In this document: positions 1 through 6,453 of the stretch, in pieces
Layout: the number at the start of each line of letters is the position of its first letter
Position numbering within the stretch: position 1 is the stretch's first letter
DNA from: JBEKSX01 sp049516635
Lineage (GTDB): Bacteria > Bacteroidota > Ignavibacteria > Tepidaquicellales > OLB5
Reading direction: 5' to 3'
Assembly: GCA_049516635.1 (NCBI GenBank)
Contig: JBEKSX010000074.1
Span: 1-15,334, forward strand
DNA: 15,334 nt
Notes under the pieces: model-generated
Databases searched by the model: none
What the model was told of the DNA's origin: nothing
What the model saw: only the letters and a program-made list of their open reading frames with translations
Position numbers and translations under genes: made by a program

Positions 1-1190
1 ACGATAATTACATTTTCGTGAAGTTAACATGCGAAATGATGAAAAGTGATACTGCATTATCATACGGATTGCTTTTTAACTCGGGAGCTAAAGTAAGCTC
101 GATATCATATCAGGACGGCATGCAATCGAATATCTCTTTTCATTTCAAGGGAACAGACAGTTTATTAATTGAACTTCCACCTGAAGCCAAAAATGCAAAT
201 TCTTTTAAACTGTTATTCAATTATGCTTTCCCCATAAGCATGACGGACAGCTCAATTCTCATGCTGGACAGAGGACACCGCTGGTATCCCCTTATAGCTG
301 ATTGCATTGCCGGTGTCAAGCTCACCGCCGATGTACCCGAAGGGTGTGAAGTACTTTCAACCGGGAATCTGGTGGATAAAACATCGAAGAATGGTATGAG
401 CACTTTCGTATGGGAAAGCACTATGCCTGTGTTCAAGATACCGCTGATAGTTTTCAGATCTGACATTTACAAACATTCATCCATAAAGATAAATGATAAA
501 GAAATAGTTCTTTACACACTGGCGCAATATGATTCGGATAACGATACTATACTTAATCAAGCAGGCAATGTTTTCAAATTCTGCACGGAGAATATCGGTG
601 AATACCCATTCAGGCAATTGACAATTTTGGAATACCCGGAATTCGAAGGTATTAATACGGGAAGCGGCTTATTGGAAATAGGTTCATCTAATTTTGATTT
701 TATGAAACGCGGGTATTATGACGGGCTGCAGCTTACTATTGCACAGCAATGGATAGGCGCAGGTGTATTCGCAAAGTTCGGTGTGCCGGGATTCTGGTTT
801 CTTTCTTTGTCACTCCCCCATTACATAAAGCTGATGTATATCAGACAGTCTGCGGGCGAGGAAGCTTATAATAAAAATATGCAGGATCAGCTCGATAAAT
901 ACAAACAATTTGCAGGTAAGGAAAATGATGCTGCAATAATGGATGTGGATTATCCCAATACAAAAGAGAAAGGACTTGTGCTTTATGCAAAAGGCCCTTA
1001 CGTATTCAGCTTACTGCACAAGCAGATGGGCGATGAAAGATGGTCTGTTTTTCTCAAACAGTTATATGCGGATTACCTCGGAAAGATTCTCACTTACAAT
1101 GCATTCCGTGAAACGCTCTCACAATTCGGTGACAGCGCCACGATCCCGTTGCTCGACAAACTGGTGAAAGAGAAGGGCATGCCGGACTGA
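1..1190 (+). CDS. M1-peptidase-fold protein with degenerate active site, 5' end outside window
   Basis: The frame is open from the first bases to the TGA at 1188-1190 (about 395 residues), so the gene starts upstream; a GTG at 18 is only an internal possible start. The layout follows the gluzincin M1 fold: a beta-rich N-terminal part, a GEYPF motif near residue 194 (numbered from 18) that M1 enzymes have before the GAMEN loop, then the catalytic-domain helices. The key residues are lost. The GAMEN position reads GINTG (211-215), the HExxH position reads LTIAQ (239-243, followed by QWIG as in HQWFG), and the WLNEGFA position has Ser or Leu instead of the third zinc ligand Glu. It therefore probably binds no zinc and is not a peptidase. 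The intact M1 gene at 12480 gives an internal comparison. The role is unknown; M1 pseudo-enzymes can act as scaffolds or binding proteins. The frame is clean, so it does not look like a decaying pseudogene. Any signal peptide would lie upstream of the window. Confidence 0.7.
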   Translation, partial: DNYIFVKLTCEMMKSDTALSYGLLFNSGAKVSSISYQDGMQSNISFHFKGTDSLLIELPPEAKNANSFKLLFNYAFPISMTDSSILMLDRGHRWYPLIADCIAGVKLTADVPEGCEVLSTGNLVDKTSKNGMSTFVWESTMPVFKIPLIVFRSDIYKHSSIKINDKEIVLYTLAQYDSDNDTILNQAGNVFKFCTENIGEYPFRQLTILEYPEFEGINTGSGLLEIGSSNFDFMKRGYYDGLQLTIAQQWIGAGVFAKFGVPGFWFLSLSLPHYIKLMYIRQSAGEEAYNKNMQDQLDKYKQFAGKENDAAIMDVDYPNTKEKGLVLYAKGPYVFSLLHKQMGDERWSVFLKQLYADYLGKILTYNAFRETLSQFGDSATIPLLDKLVKEKGMPD

Positions 1191-1241
1191 AGATACATAA
1201 AACAATACATAGTATTATAAAGTTTTAAAAAATAGCGGGAC

Positions 1242-1529
1242 ATGAGTATTAAATACTACATTTATATATTAACTGATAAAACTAATTCCCGTTTATATAC
1301 GGGTATGACAACCAATCTACGCCGTAGAATTACCGAGCTTAAGCAAAAATCTATTAAAGACTACGCATCAAGATATAATTTAAATAAATTAGTTTTTTAT
1401 GATGCGTTTGATAATCCCGTTTCCGCATTAGAAAGTAAATGGCAGATCAGACATAGTTCCATTAAGAAAAAAAGCGCATTGATAGAAAAAATGAATAAGA
1501 AGTGGAAAGACCTATCAGAAGAAATTTAA
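1242..1529 (+). CDS. small stand-alone GIY-YIG domain protein
   Basis: This 95-residue protein is the size of the single-domain GIY-YIG family (YhbQ/UPF0213-like). The N-terminal strand reads YYIYIL (5-10), and the second half of the signature is LYTG (18-21). A basic helix NLRRRI (25-30) carries the expected arginine, and E64 in ALESKWQIR is placed like the metal-binding Glu of the ExxKQIK segment. The C-terminal LIEKMNKKWKDL matches the usual ending of these proteins. The position after the RR helix, where relatives often have EHK, is ELK, so the usual histidine is missing. Many members are annotated as putative endonucleases without a proven target. The ATG at 1242 lies 51 bp after the preceding gene with only a weak GCGGGA sequence before it. 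It could be co-transcribed with the membrane protein at 1570. Confidence 0.85.
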   Translation: MSIKYYIYILTDKTNSRLYTGMTTNLRRRITELKQKSIKDYASRYNLNKLVFYDAFDNPVSALESKWQIRHSSIKKKSALIEKMNKKWKDLSEEI

Positions 1530-1569
1530 TTTCATTTAACATTTAAATAATAAAAAGGAGATAATAAGA

Positions 1570-1791
1570 ATGGAAAAATTTAGAATTTCTGCTTCAATGA
1601 GAGTATTCCTGTTGTTCGTATCAGTTGTCATATGGTGCGGAATACTGCTGACGGGAATAAGGAATGTCCACTGGTTCCTGTTTATAGTACCGGTTATATT
1701 TCCTCTGGCGGCACTGTTTAATTTTTGTCCGGGTATGGCACTAACAAGGATGATAACGAAAGAGAAACCGTCAACTACGGAAGTTAAATAA
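1570..1791 (+). CDS. small inner-membrane protein, DUF2892/YgaP-like transmembrane domain
   Basis: This 73-residue protein has two hydrophobic helices, about residues 11-28 (VFLLFVSVVIWCGILLTG) and 34-50 (HWFLFIVPVIFPLAALF), joined by a short basic loop. The second is followed by FCPGMAL, which resembles the FCPLY segment after the second helix of DUF2892 (YgaP-type TM) proteins. The C-terminus is short, charged and probably cytoplasmic. A clear Shine-Dalgarno AGGAG at 1556-1560 sits 9 bp before the ATG and fixes the start; this is the best ribosome site in the window. The function is unknown; in other bacteria the domain occurs alone or fused to rhodanese domains. The antisense frame over the same bases is treated as a shadow because this strand has the ribosome site and family resemblance. 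Confidence 0.75.
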   Translation: MEKFRISASMRVFLLFVSVVIWCGILLTGIRNVHWFLFIVPVIFPLAALFNFCPGMALTRMITKEKPSTTEVK

Positions 1792-1831
1792 CAGGATGAT
1801 GGGAGTAATTGGATAAGGTGCTGCCTCAACT

Positions 1832-1910
1832 GTCATTCTGAGGGAACGTAGTGACCGAAGAATCTCTACATATAATTAAAAAAGAGATTCTTCGCTTCGC
1901 TCAGAATGAC
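1832..1910. repeat. imperfect inverted repeat (GTCATTCTGAG family)
   Basis: The left arm 1832-1867 and right arm 1883-1910 share outer GTCATTCTGAG / CTCAGAATGAC and inner GAAGAATCTCT / AGAGATTCTTC, about 22 paired bases in all. The middles differ in length (14 and 6 nt), which makes an internal loop, and the arms are joined by a 15-nt AT-rich loop. No gene lies in it. It looks like a dispersed intergenic repeat or MITE-like element. Folded as RNA it could also end transcripts from the upstream + strand genes, although no U-tract follows. Confidence 0.7.
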
Positions 1911-1918
1911 GGTGTTAA

Positions 1919-1942
1919 AAAGGGGTACATTCAAACCCCTTT
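1919..1942. terminator. hairpin between convergent genes, possible bidirectional terminator
   Basis: AAAGGGGT (1919-1926) and ACCCCTTT (1935-1942) form a perfect 8-bp stem around an 8-nt loop. Runs of A before and T/A-rich bases after it are compatible with termination in both directions, between the + strand membrane protein gene and the - strand DUF559 gene. It may instead be a worn copy of the C-rich/G-rich palindrome that starts 18 bp downstream. Confidence 0.4.
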
Positions 1943-1959
1943 ACTTTATGATACCCTCT

Positions 1960-1992
1960 CCCCCCTTTACGAAAGGGGGGCTGGGGGGTTCT
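1960..1992. repeat. downstream terminal repeat of cassette A
   Basis: It contains a 21-bp palindrome (9-bp arms CCCCCCTTT at 1960-1968 and AAAGGGGGG at 1972-1980) and CTGGGGGGTTCT. It encodes the C-terminal NPPAPLS and the stop of the DUF559 protein on the minus strand. It differs from the matching end of cassette B by 2 of 33 bases. Confidence 0.85.
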
Positions 1993-2356
1993 GCTTTAAC
2001 AGTGATACTTTAATATCAATATCTTTTACAACTTTGTCCAAATCAAAATAAACTTCATCATTTGTGAATCTTAAAAATGTAATCTTAAGAGATTCCAGTC
2101 CTTCTTGTCTGTCACTATCATATTCAATTTCCTTTGGTGTTAAGTGAGAAGAACCATCTATTTCAATAGCTAAATTTAACGCCGGACAAAAGAAATCAAC
2201 TATAAAATTCTCTATGCTAAATTGTCTTAGAAATCTGCATCCTTGTATTTGTTTTCTATTAAGATGATTCCACAAAATCTTTTCGGCTTTGGTCATATTC
2301 AAACGCAGTTGTCTGCGTCTTTCTTTCAGTTCGAGCTTTGAGTAATATTGCGTCAT
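1967..2356 (-). CDS. DUF559 (Vsr-like fold) putative endonuclease, cassette A
   Basis: This 129-residue protein has the DUF559 pattern: a basic N-terminal helix (LKERRRQLR, 9-17), AEKILW (24-29), then RFLRQFSI (41-48), VDFFCP (53-58) and LNLAIEIDGSSH (60-71). The Asp of VDFF and the Glu/Asp of EIDG are the likely metal ligands of the PD-(D/E)xK nuclease core. ITFLRFTNDEV (92-102) is the last core strand and helix. The ATG at 2356 is preceded at 7-nt spacing by GAGGGG, which belongs to the upstream terminal repeat. The last residues NPPAPLS and the TAA stop lie inside the downstream terminal repeat (1967-1990). It is the same length as the copy at 10205 and about 61 % identical by eye count without gaps. 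No substrate is known for this family; it may act on its own repeat ends, which is inference. Confidence 0.85.
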   Translation of the reverse strand: MTQYYSKLELKERRRQLRLNMTKAEKILWNHLNRKQIQGCRFLRQFSIENFIVDFFCPALNLAIEIDGSSHLTPKEIEYDSDRQEGLESLKITFLRFTNDEVYFDLDKVVKDIDIKVSLLKQNPPAPLS

Positions 2357-2360
2357 AATA

Positions 2361-2397
2361 GAACCCCTCTAAGTCTCCCCTTTCGTAAAGGGGAGAG
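2361..2397. repeat. upstream terminal repeat of cassette A
   Basis: It contains a perfect 23-bp palindrome around CGT (10-bp arms TCTCCCCTTT at 2374-2383 and AAAGGGGAGA at 2387-2396) and the adjoining GAACCCCTCT at 2361-2370. It differs from the matching end of cassette B by one base over about 38 nt. On the minus strand it provides the GAGGGG ribosome site of the DUF559 gene. Confidence 0.85.
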
Positions 2398-2406
2398 TTC
2401 ATAACT

Positions 2407-4197
2407 TCAGTTCACCTTATTCCATCTTTCTTCAGCGGCGTAAAGTTCCGCTGTCAATTCTGCCGGCAGGCGGTCACCGAACATTTTGTAATATTCACGC
2501 ATTTCCCTGAGCGCTTCCAGCCCGTCTTCCTTGCAAACCGTAAACAGCTTTTTAAGTTTTTCGCGTGAAATATCCAAACCGGATACATCGAAATGGTCGA
2601 TGTCCGGCATCCTGCCCATAGGCGTATCAACGTATTTCCCGGTACCTTCAACGCGTTCCAGCACCCACTTGAGCGCGCGGATGTTATCGCCGAATCCGGG
2701 CCACATGAACTTTCCGTTCTCATCTTTTCGGAACCAGTTTACGTAAAAAATCTTCGGCATTTTAGCAGGATCGGATTTTTTACCGAGATTTATCCAGTGT
2801 TTGAAGTAATCTCCCATGTGGTATCCGCAGAACGGGAGCATTGCGAACGGATCGTGGCGTAATTTTCCTACCGCACCGACTGCAGCTGCTGTGGTTTCCG
2901 AAGATGATGCGGAACCCATATATACCCCATGGTTCCAGCTGTATGCTTCGGTAATCAGAGGTATAACGCTGCCCCTTCGCCCGCCGAAAAGGAATGCAGA
3001 GATGGGAACTCCTTTCGGGTCCTCCCATGCAGGATCTATAACGGGACATTGTTTTGCGGGCGCGGTGAACCTTGAGTTCGGATGTGATGATACCCTGCCC
3101 GAATCCGGCGTCCAGTCCTTCTTGTTCCAGTCGATGAGGTGTGCGGGCTTTTCATCCGTCATGTTTTCCCACCACACATCACCGTCATCTGTGTATGCAA
3201 CGTTTGTGAAGATGCTGTTCTTTGTCATCGAATACATGGCGTTTGCATTTGTCTTCATAGAAGTACCCGGTGCAACGCCAAAGAATCCCGCTTCGGGATT
3301 AATGGCATGCAGCATCCCGTCATCACCGAATTTCATCCATGCTATGTCATCACCCACGGTCTCCACTTTCCATCCCGGCAGTGAAGGAGTGAGCATGGCT
3401 AGATTCGTTTTTCCGCATGCTGAAGGAAATGAGGCGGTAATGTATCTTTTCTTCCCGTTAGGAGGTGTGATGCCAACAATGAGCATATGCTCTGCTAACC
3501 AGCCCTCATCACGCGCAAGGACGGAGGCAATTCTGAGCGCGAAACATTTTTTGCCGAGAAGTGCGTTTCCACCGTAGCCGCTTCCGTATGACCAGATGGA
3601 ACGTTCCTCAGGAAAATGGACGATATACTTTGTTTGGCTGCACGGCCAGGAAATATCTTTTGTGCCGTTTACGAGCGGATATCCCACAGAATGTAGGCAT
3701 GGTACAAATTCGCCATTGCCAAGGACATCAAGAACTTTCTTGCCCATACGTGTCATAATACGCATATTCAGCACCACGTAGGGTGAATCCGTCAGCTCGA
3801 TACCGATATGTGATATGTGTGAGCCGAGGGGTCCCATGCTGAACGGGATTACGTACATTGTTCTTCCCCTCATCGCGCCTGTGAAGCATCCTTTGAGAAT
3901 TTCTTTCATTTCTTTCGGGTCTTTCCAGTGGTTGGTGGGACCAGCATCTATTTCTTTTTCAGAGCAGATGAACGTGCGGTCTTCCACGCGTGCAACATCG
4001 CTGGGGTCCGAGACCACCCAGTAGCTGTTGGGTCTTTTCTTCAGCGGGATGAACTGTCCGTTGGAGACGCACAGGTCTAAAAGTTTCTTATTTTCCTCTT
4101 CGGAGCCGTCACACCAGTGGACCTCGTCCGGCTGGCACATGGCAGCCATTTCTTTTACCCAATTCAGTAATTTCTTATTATTTGTCATTTCTTGCAT
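2407..4197 (-). CDS. pckG: phosphoenolpyruvate carboxykinase (GTP)
   Basis: This 596-residue cytoplasmic enzyme is full length for the GTP-type family (about 590-620). It interconverts oxaloacetate plus GTP and phosphoenolpyruvate plus CO2 plus GDP, the entry step of gluconeogenesis. Visible motifs are the R-loop region VARVEDRTF (68-76), the substrate site around SYGSGYGGNALLGKKC (203-218), the P-loop FPSACGKTN (257-265) with the reactive Cys261, the metal/kinase-2 motif GDDIAWMKF (282-290), NPEAGFFGVAPGTS (300-313), RFTAP (376-380) and FLFGGRRGSVIPL (402-414). These are features of the GTP type, not the ATP-dependent PckA. The start at 4197 is ATG; a second ATG three codons on is also possible, and neither has a clear ribosome site. 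The gene has its own upstream gap of 126 bp. A cassette-A palindrome lies just beyond its stop and could terminate it. No key residue is missing. Confidence 0.97.
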   Translation of the reverse strand: MQEMTNNKKLLNWVKEMAAMCQPDEVHWCDGSEEENKKLLDLCVSNGQFIPLKKRPNSYWVVSDPSDVARVEDRTFICSEKEIDAGPTNHWKDPKEMKEILKGCFTGAMRGRTMYVIPFSMGPLGSHISHIGIELTDSPYVVLNMRIMTRMGKKVLDVLGNGEFVPCLHSVGYPLVNGTKDISWPCSQTKYIVHFPEERSIWSYGSGYGGNALLGKKCFALRIASVLARDEGWLAEHMLIVGITPPNGKKRYITASFPSACGKTNLAMLTPSLPGWKVETVGDDIAWMKFGDDGMLHAINPEAGFFGVAPGTSMKTNANAMYSMTKNSIFTNVAYTDDGDVWWENMTDEKPAHLIDWNKKDWTPDSGRVSSHPNSRFTAPAKQCPVIDPAWEDPKGVPISAFLFGGRRGSVIPLITEAYSWNHGVYMGSASSSETTAAAVGAVGKLRHDPFAMLPFCGYHMGDYFKHWINLGKKSDPAKMPKIFYVNWFRKDENGKFMWPGFGDNIRALKWVLERVEGTGKYVDTPMGRMPDIDHFDVSGLDISREKLKKLFTVCKEDGLEALREMREYYKMFGDRLPAELTAELYAAEERWNKVN

Positions 4198-4249
4198 ATG
4201 ATAAATATAATGTTATGGAAGTCTTTTGATTAGTTTTGAATATGAAAAA

Positions 4250-4266
4250 TTAGCAAAAAAAGCTAA
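4250..4266 (-). terminator. weak AT-rich hairpin with T-tract on the minus strand
   Basis: On the minus strand TTAGC, seven T and GCTAA form a 5-bp stem followed directly by TTTTT. It lies 58 bp past the stop of the 4324-5295 gene and before pckG. The stem is short, so this is only a possible terminator. A 6-bp palindrome ACTATT-C-AATAGT lies beside it at 4272-4284. Confidence 0.25.
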
Positions 4267-4323
4267 AAAATACTATTCAATAGTTGGGGGGGAGGTAGGA
4301 ATGTGATAGGTTACCCGGCAAGT

Positions 4324-5295
4324 CTATTCATATTTTATTGTTTTAGCGAATTCCATGTAGTCTAATGTGCTATTTATGAATTTCTCTAACAGAGTTCCTT
4401 TATAAGTGTTTTTCAGTTCGTCAAATATTTCCAAAAAAGCTGTTGTATCTTCCTTATGTTTATATACTATATCCATTAAATAGTACTGATTATAATAGTT
4501 ATTAGGATTTTCCTTTATCATTCTTAACGAATATTGTTCTAATGAATCTATGAAATCTTTATTTTCATTCACACCGACAGTAACCTCATACCTAACACGG
4601 TCTAAATACACAGAATTCTTAAATTTCCTTTCGAAATCAATAGCGTGATTATATACGGTATCACCAACATCTGACCAATCCATATTTAAATCAAAATGAG
4701 CGTTTATTCTATAACTCATGATATCTAATAATGCTTCGCGAGCTAGTTTTTCTTCTCCTGCAGGTTCTGTCACTATAAAATAGACTTTATTAGAAAAATA
4801 ATATACTTGTTCACCCTTTTTTGACAAGTTTATCCTAACTTGCAGAAAATAACCATCGGGTATGAATTTATGAGCCCATGCCATTTGTGACATTTTAAAA
4901 TCATCCATATCTCCGTAATAGTCATTAAGATTATACGTTAAAAAATAATATTTCATGAACTGTTTATGCCCCAAAATACCATCAATTCCTCCAATATAAC
5001 GGATTGTATCCCCTCTTTGGTTAATAAAGATGAAATCCATATTATCAAACGGAATAAAAACGGGTCCATAATCTGGGATAAACCCATTTAAGTCCACATC
5101 TAATTCAACCCAGACCGGTTCACTAACAAGATATAAGCTTTTGTTAACCTTTAGCTGAATAATCGGTGAGCTATTCTGAACCTGACTAAAGGGTTGTTGT
5201 ACAAGCAGGATACATAAGAAAAAAAATTGTATTAAGCTAAATATTATCTTCACTGTACTCATATCAAATAGAGTGTGTAAAGGTTGAATTAACAA
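4324..5295 (-). CDS. secreted protein of unknown function
   Basis: I do not recognise the family. The frame is 323 residues from the ATG at 5295, but the ATG at 5262 (12th codon, MSTVKIIFSLIQ) begins a better signal peptide: a short basic start, then a long hydrophobic run FSLIQFFFLCILLVQQ, with likely cleavage near PFSQ. That gives 312 residues. The part after the signal (about 45-180 of the longer form) is rich in beta-type sequence, and KSLYLVSEPVWVELDV resembles the first strands of Ig-like or macroglobulin-like domains of envelope proteins. The C-terminal third (about 185-320) is helical and charged, and could be repeat-like. It is visibly more AT-rich than pckG and dapA. It is divergent from dapA, with the palindrome at 5376 in the gap. 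It probably acts in the periplasm or at the surface. Confidence 0.7.
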   Translation of the reverse strand: MLIQPLHTLFDMSTVKIIFSLIQFFFLCILLVQQPFSQVQNSSPIIQLKVNKSLYLVSEPVWVELDVDLNGFIPDYGPVFIPFDNMDFIFINQRGDTIRYIGGIDGILGHKQFMKYYFLTYNLNDYYGDMDDFKMSQMAWAHKFIPDGYFLQVRINLSKKGEQVYYFSNKVYFIVTEPAGEEKLAREALLDIMSYRINAHFDLNMDWSDVGDTVYNHAIDFERKFKNSVYLDRVRYEVTVGVNENKDFIDSLEQYSLRMIKENPNNYYNQYYLMDIVYKHKEDTTAFLEIFDELKNTYKGTLLEKFINSTLDYMEFAKTIKYE

Positions 5296-5375
5296 GTATT
5301 ATAATTTAAGTATTTATAATACTTTCGACAAGGTAATATTAGAGACAGGAGGAAAAGAGAATCCTAACTCCTTAA

Positions 5376-5412
5376 AACCCCCCTTAATCCCCCCTTTAAT
5401 TAGAGGGGGAGA
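5376..5412. repeat. solitary C-rich/G-rich palindrome related to cassette ends
   Basis: AACCCCCC (5376-5383), a 5-nt spacer, then CCCCCCTTT (5389-5397) pair with the following TAGAGGGGG to give a stem of about 9 bp (5390-5409, one wobble), ending in AGA. The order AACCCCCC - spacer - CCCCCCTTT - centre - G-run - AGA matches the outer end of the DUF559 cassettes, but no gene is attached. It lies in the 264-bp divergent gap between the 5295 gene and dapA. Apart from it that gap holds only AT-rich DNA that must contain both promoters. Confidence 0.7.
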
Positions 5413-5559
5413 TGCCAACAGAACAAGGAGGTTTGAAATTACATCAACCAGTAGAGTTATTGGTAAAAACAGTATATGAACAAAAACATTTGTTATTTTT
5501 TAAATTGTTAATGGGAATTTAAAATTGTAAATTTATGGATAAAAATAACAAAACAAGAC

Positions 5560-6453
5560 ATGGCAAAGAAAAAAATACAGGGTACGGGTACTGCATTAGT
5601 TACACCGTTCAAGAAGAACGGTGCGGTCGATGAACATGCTTTAAGGGAGCTTGTCGACTGGCAGATAAAAAGCAAAGTAGAGTTTTTAGTCCCCTGCGGT
5701 TCAACAGGTGAATCCGCTACAATGACGCGGGGCGAAAGGAAATCAGTTATCGAGATGGTATTCCAGCAGGCGAACGGGCGTGTGCCCGTGGTTGCAGGGA
5801 CTGGAACGAATTCAACCGCTGATTCCATACACATGACAAAGGATGCGAAGCAGATAGGTGTAGATACGGTTCTGCTGGTGGGTCCCTACTACAATAAACC
5901 CACTCAGGAAGGTTTTTTCCAGCACTTCAGAACGATTGCCGAAGAGTGTGACGTGAAAGTTGTGCTGTACAATGTACCCGGAAGAACAGGAAGCACGATC
6001 AATGCGGAGACAACACTGCGTCTTTCCGAGGAAGTAGAGAATGTTATCGCTATCAAGGAAGCATCCAATAATATGGAACTGATAATGCAGATAATTAGGC
6101 ACAAACCGAAAAACTTTGCCGTGCTGTCGGGTGAGGATTCGTTCACATTGCCTATAATAGCTTGCGGCGGTGAAGGAGTGATAAGCGTTGTATCCAACGA
6201 AGTACCGAAGGAGTTCAGCGAGATGGTTAGGTTTGCTCTAGCAGGCAATAAGGTGAAAGCAAACGAACTCCATTATAAATTGTTCGGATTGATGAAAGCG
6301 AACTTCATCGAATCGAACCCGATACCTGTGAAGACAGCATTATGGATGATGGGAAAGATTGAGGAGAATTTCCGTTTGCCGCTTGTGAAGATGTCTAACG
6401 AAAACAAGCTGAAGCTCAAAAAGATATTGAAGGAATTAAAGCTGGTGAAGTAA
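5560..6453 (+). CDS. dapA: 4-hydroxy-tetrahydrodipicolinate synthase
   Basis: This 297-residue cytoplasmic TIM-barrel enzyme is normal length for the family (about 290-300). It condenses pyruvate with L-aspartate semialdehyde in the first committed step to diaminopimelate and lysine. The Schiff-base lysine is K166 in VIAIKEAS. The proton-relay Tyr137 and substrate-binding Arg142 lie in LYNVPGRTG, and T48/T49-type residues in GSTGES (47-52) bind pyruvate. Y111 in GPYYNKP completes the triad, and GEDS (191-194) and GGEGVISV (203-210) are also as expected. All catalytic residues are present, which favours true DapA over related aldolases, although NAL-type relatives share much of this. The start is the ATG at 5560, with an A-rich leader and no Shine-Dalgarno sequence. 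It is a single gene, convergent with the DUF6600 gene. No other lysine genes are next to it. Confidence 0.95.
   Translation: MAKKKIQGTGTALVTPFKKNGAVDEHALRELVDWQIKSKVEFLVPCGSTGESATMTRGERKSVIEMVFQQANGRVPVVAGTGTNSTADSIHMTKDAKQIGVDTVLLVGPYYNKPTQEGFFQHFRTIAEECDVKVVLYNVPGRTGSTINAETTLRLSEEVENVIAIKEASNNMELIMQIIRHKPKNFAVLSGEDSFTLPIIACGGEGVISVVSNEVPKEFSEMVRFALAGNKVKANELHYKLFGLMKANFIESNPIPVKTALWMMGKIEENFRLPLVKMSNENKLKLKKILKELKLVK

Larger units (their letters stand above)
1960..2397 (-). mobile_element. DUF559 palindrome-bounded cassette, copy A
   Basis: This 438-bp unit has inverted ends. One end (1960-1992) is a palindrome, CCCCCCTTT-acg-AAAGGGGGG, followed by CTGGGGGGTTCT. The other (2361-2397), read inward on the opposite strand, is a palindrome of TCTCCCCTTT / AAAGGGGAGA halves followed by a spacer and GAGGGGTTC. 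The only gene is the DUF559 nuclease, which fills the space between the ends. A second unit with almost the same ends lies at 10198-10633. No target-site duplication is visible. It lies against the 3' end of pckG, and its palindrome at 2374-2396 is 10-35 bp past the pckG stop, where it could serve as that gene's terminator. Mobility is inferred from the repeated structure, not shown. Confidence 0.65.

Noticed and set aside
1242..1791. Toxin-antitoxin pair formed by the GIY-YIG and small membrane protein genes
   Set aside because: Neither resembles a known toxin or antitoxin, and the 40-bp gap and separate ribosome site give no support.
1536..1829. 97-codon minus-strand frame over the small membrane protein
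   Set aside because: The plus-strand gene has a strong ribosome site and DUF2892-like features; the antisense hydrophobicity mirrors that of the membrane helices.
1851..2051. 66-codon plus-strand frame across the inverted repeat and the cassette end
   Set aside because: It is made of repeat DNA and the antisense of the DUF559 gene.
1952..2400. CRISPR-like array from the repeated C-rich/G-rich palindromes
   Set aside because: There are only two copies per site, in inverted orientation, with a gene between them and no regular short spacers.
2816..3577. 253-codon open frame on the plus strand opposite pckG
   Set aside because: It is antisense to a fully conserved PEP carboxykinase; its sequence is low-similarity Ser/Pro-rich shadow coding with no ribosome site.
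4284..4300. G-run (GGGGGGG-A-GG) as a possible G-quadruplex or regulatory site
   Set aside because: Only one long G tract with short neighbours; four separated G tracts of three or more are not present.
5502..5530. Direct repeat AAATTGTTA / AAATTGTAA with 20-bp period upstream of dapA as an operator
   Set aside because: The region is very AT-rich and such matches are expected by chance; no recognised regulator site.
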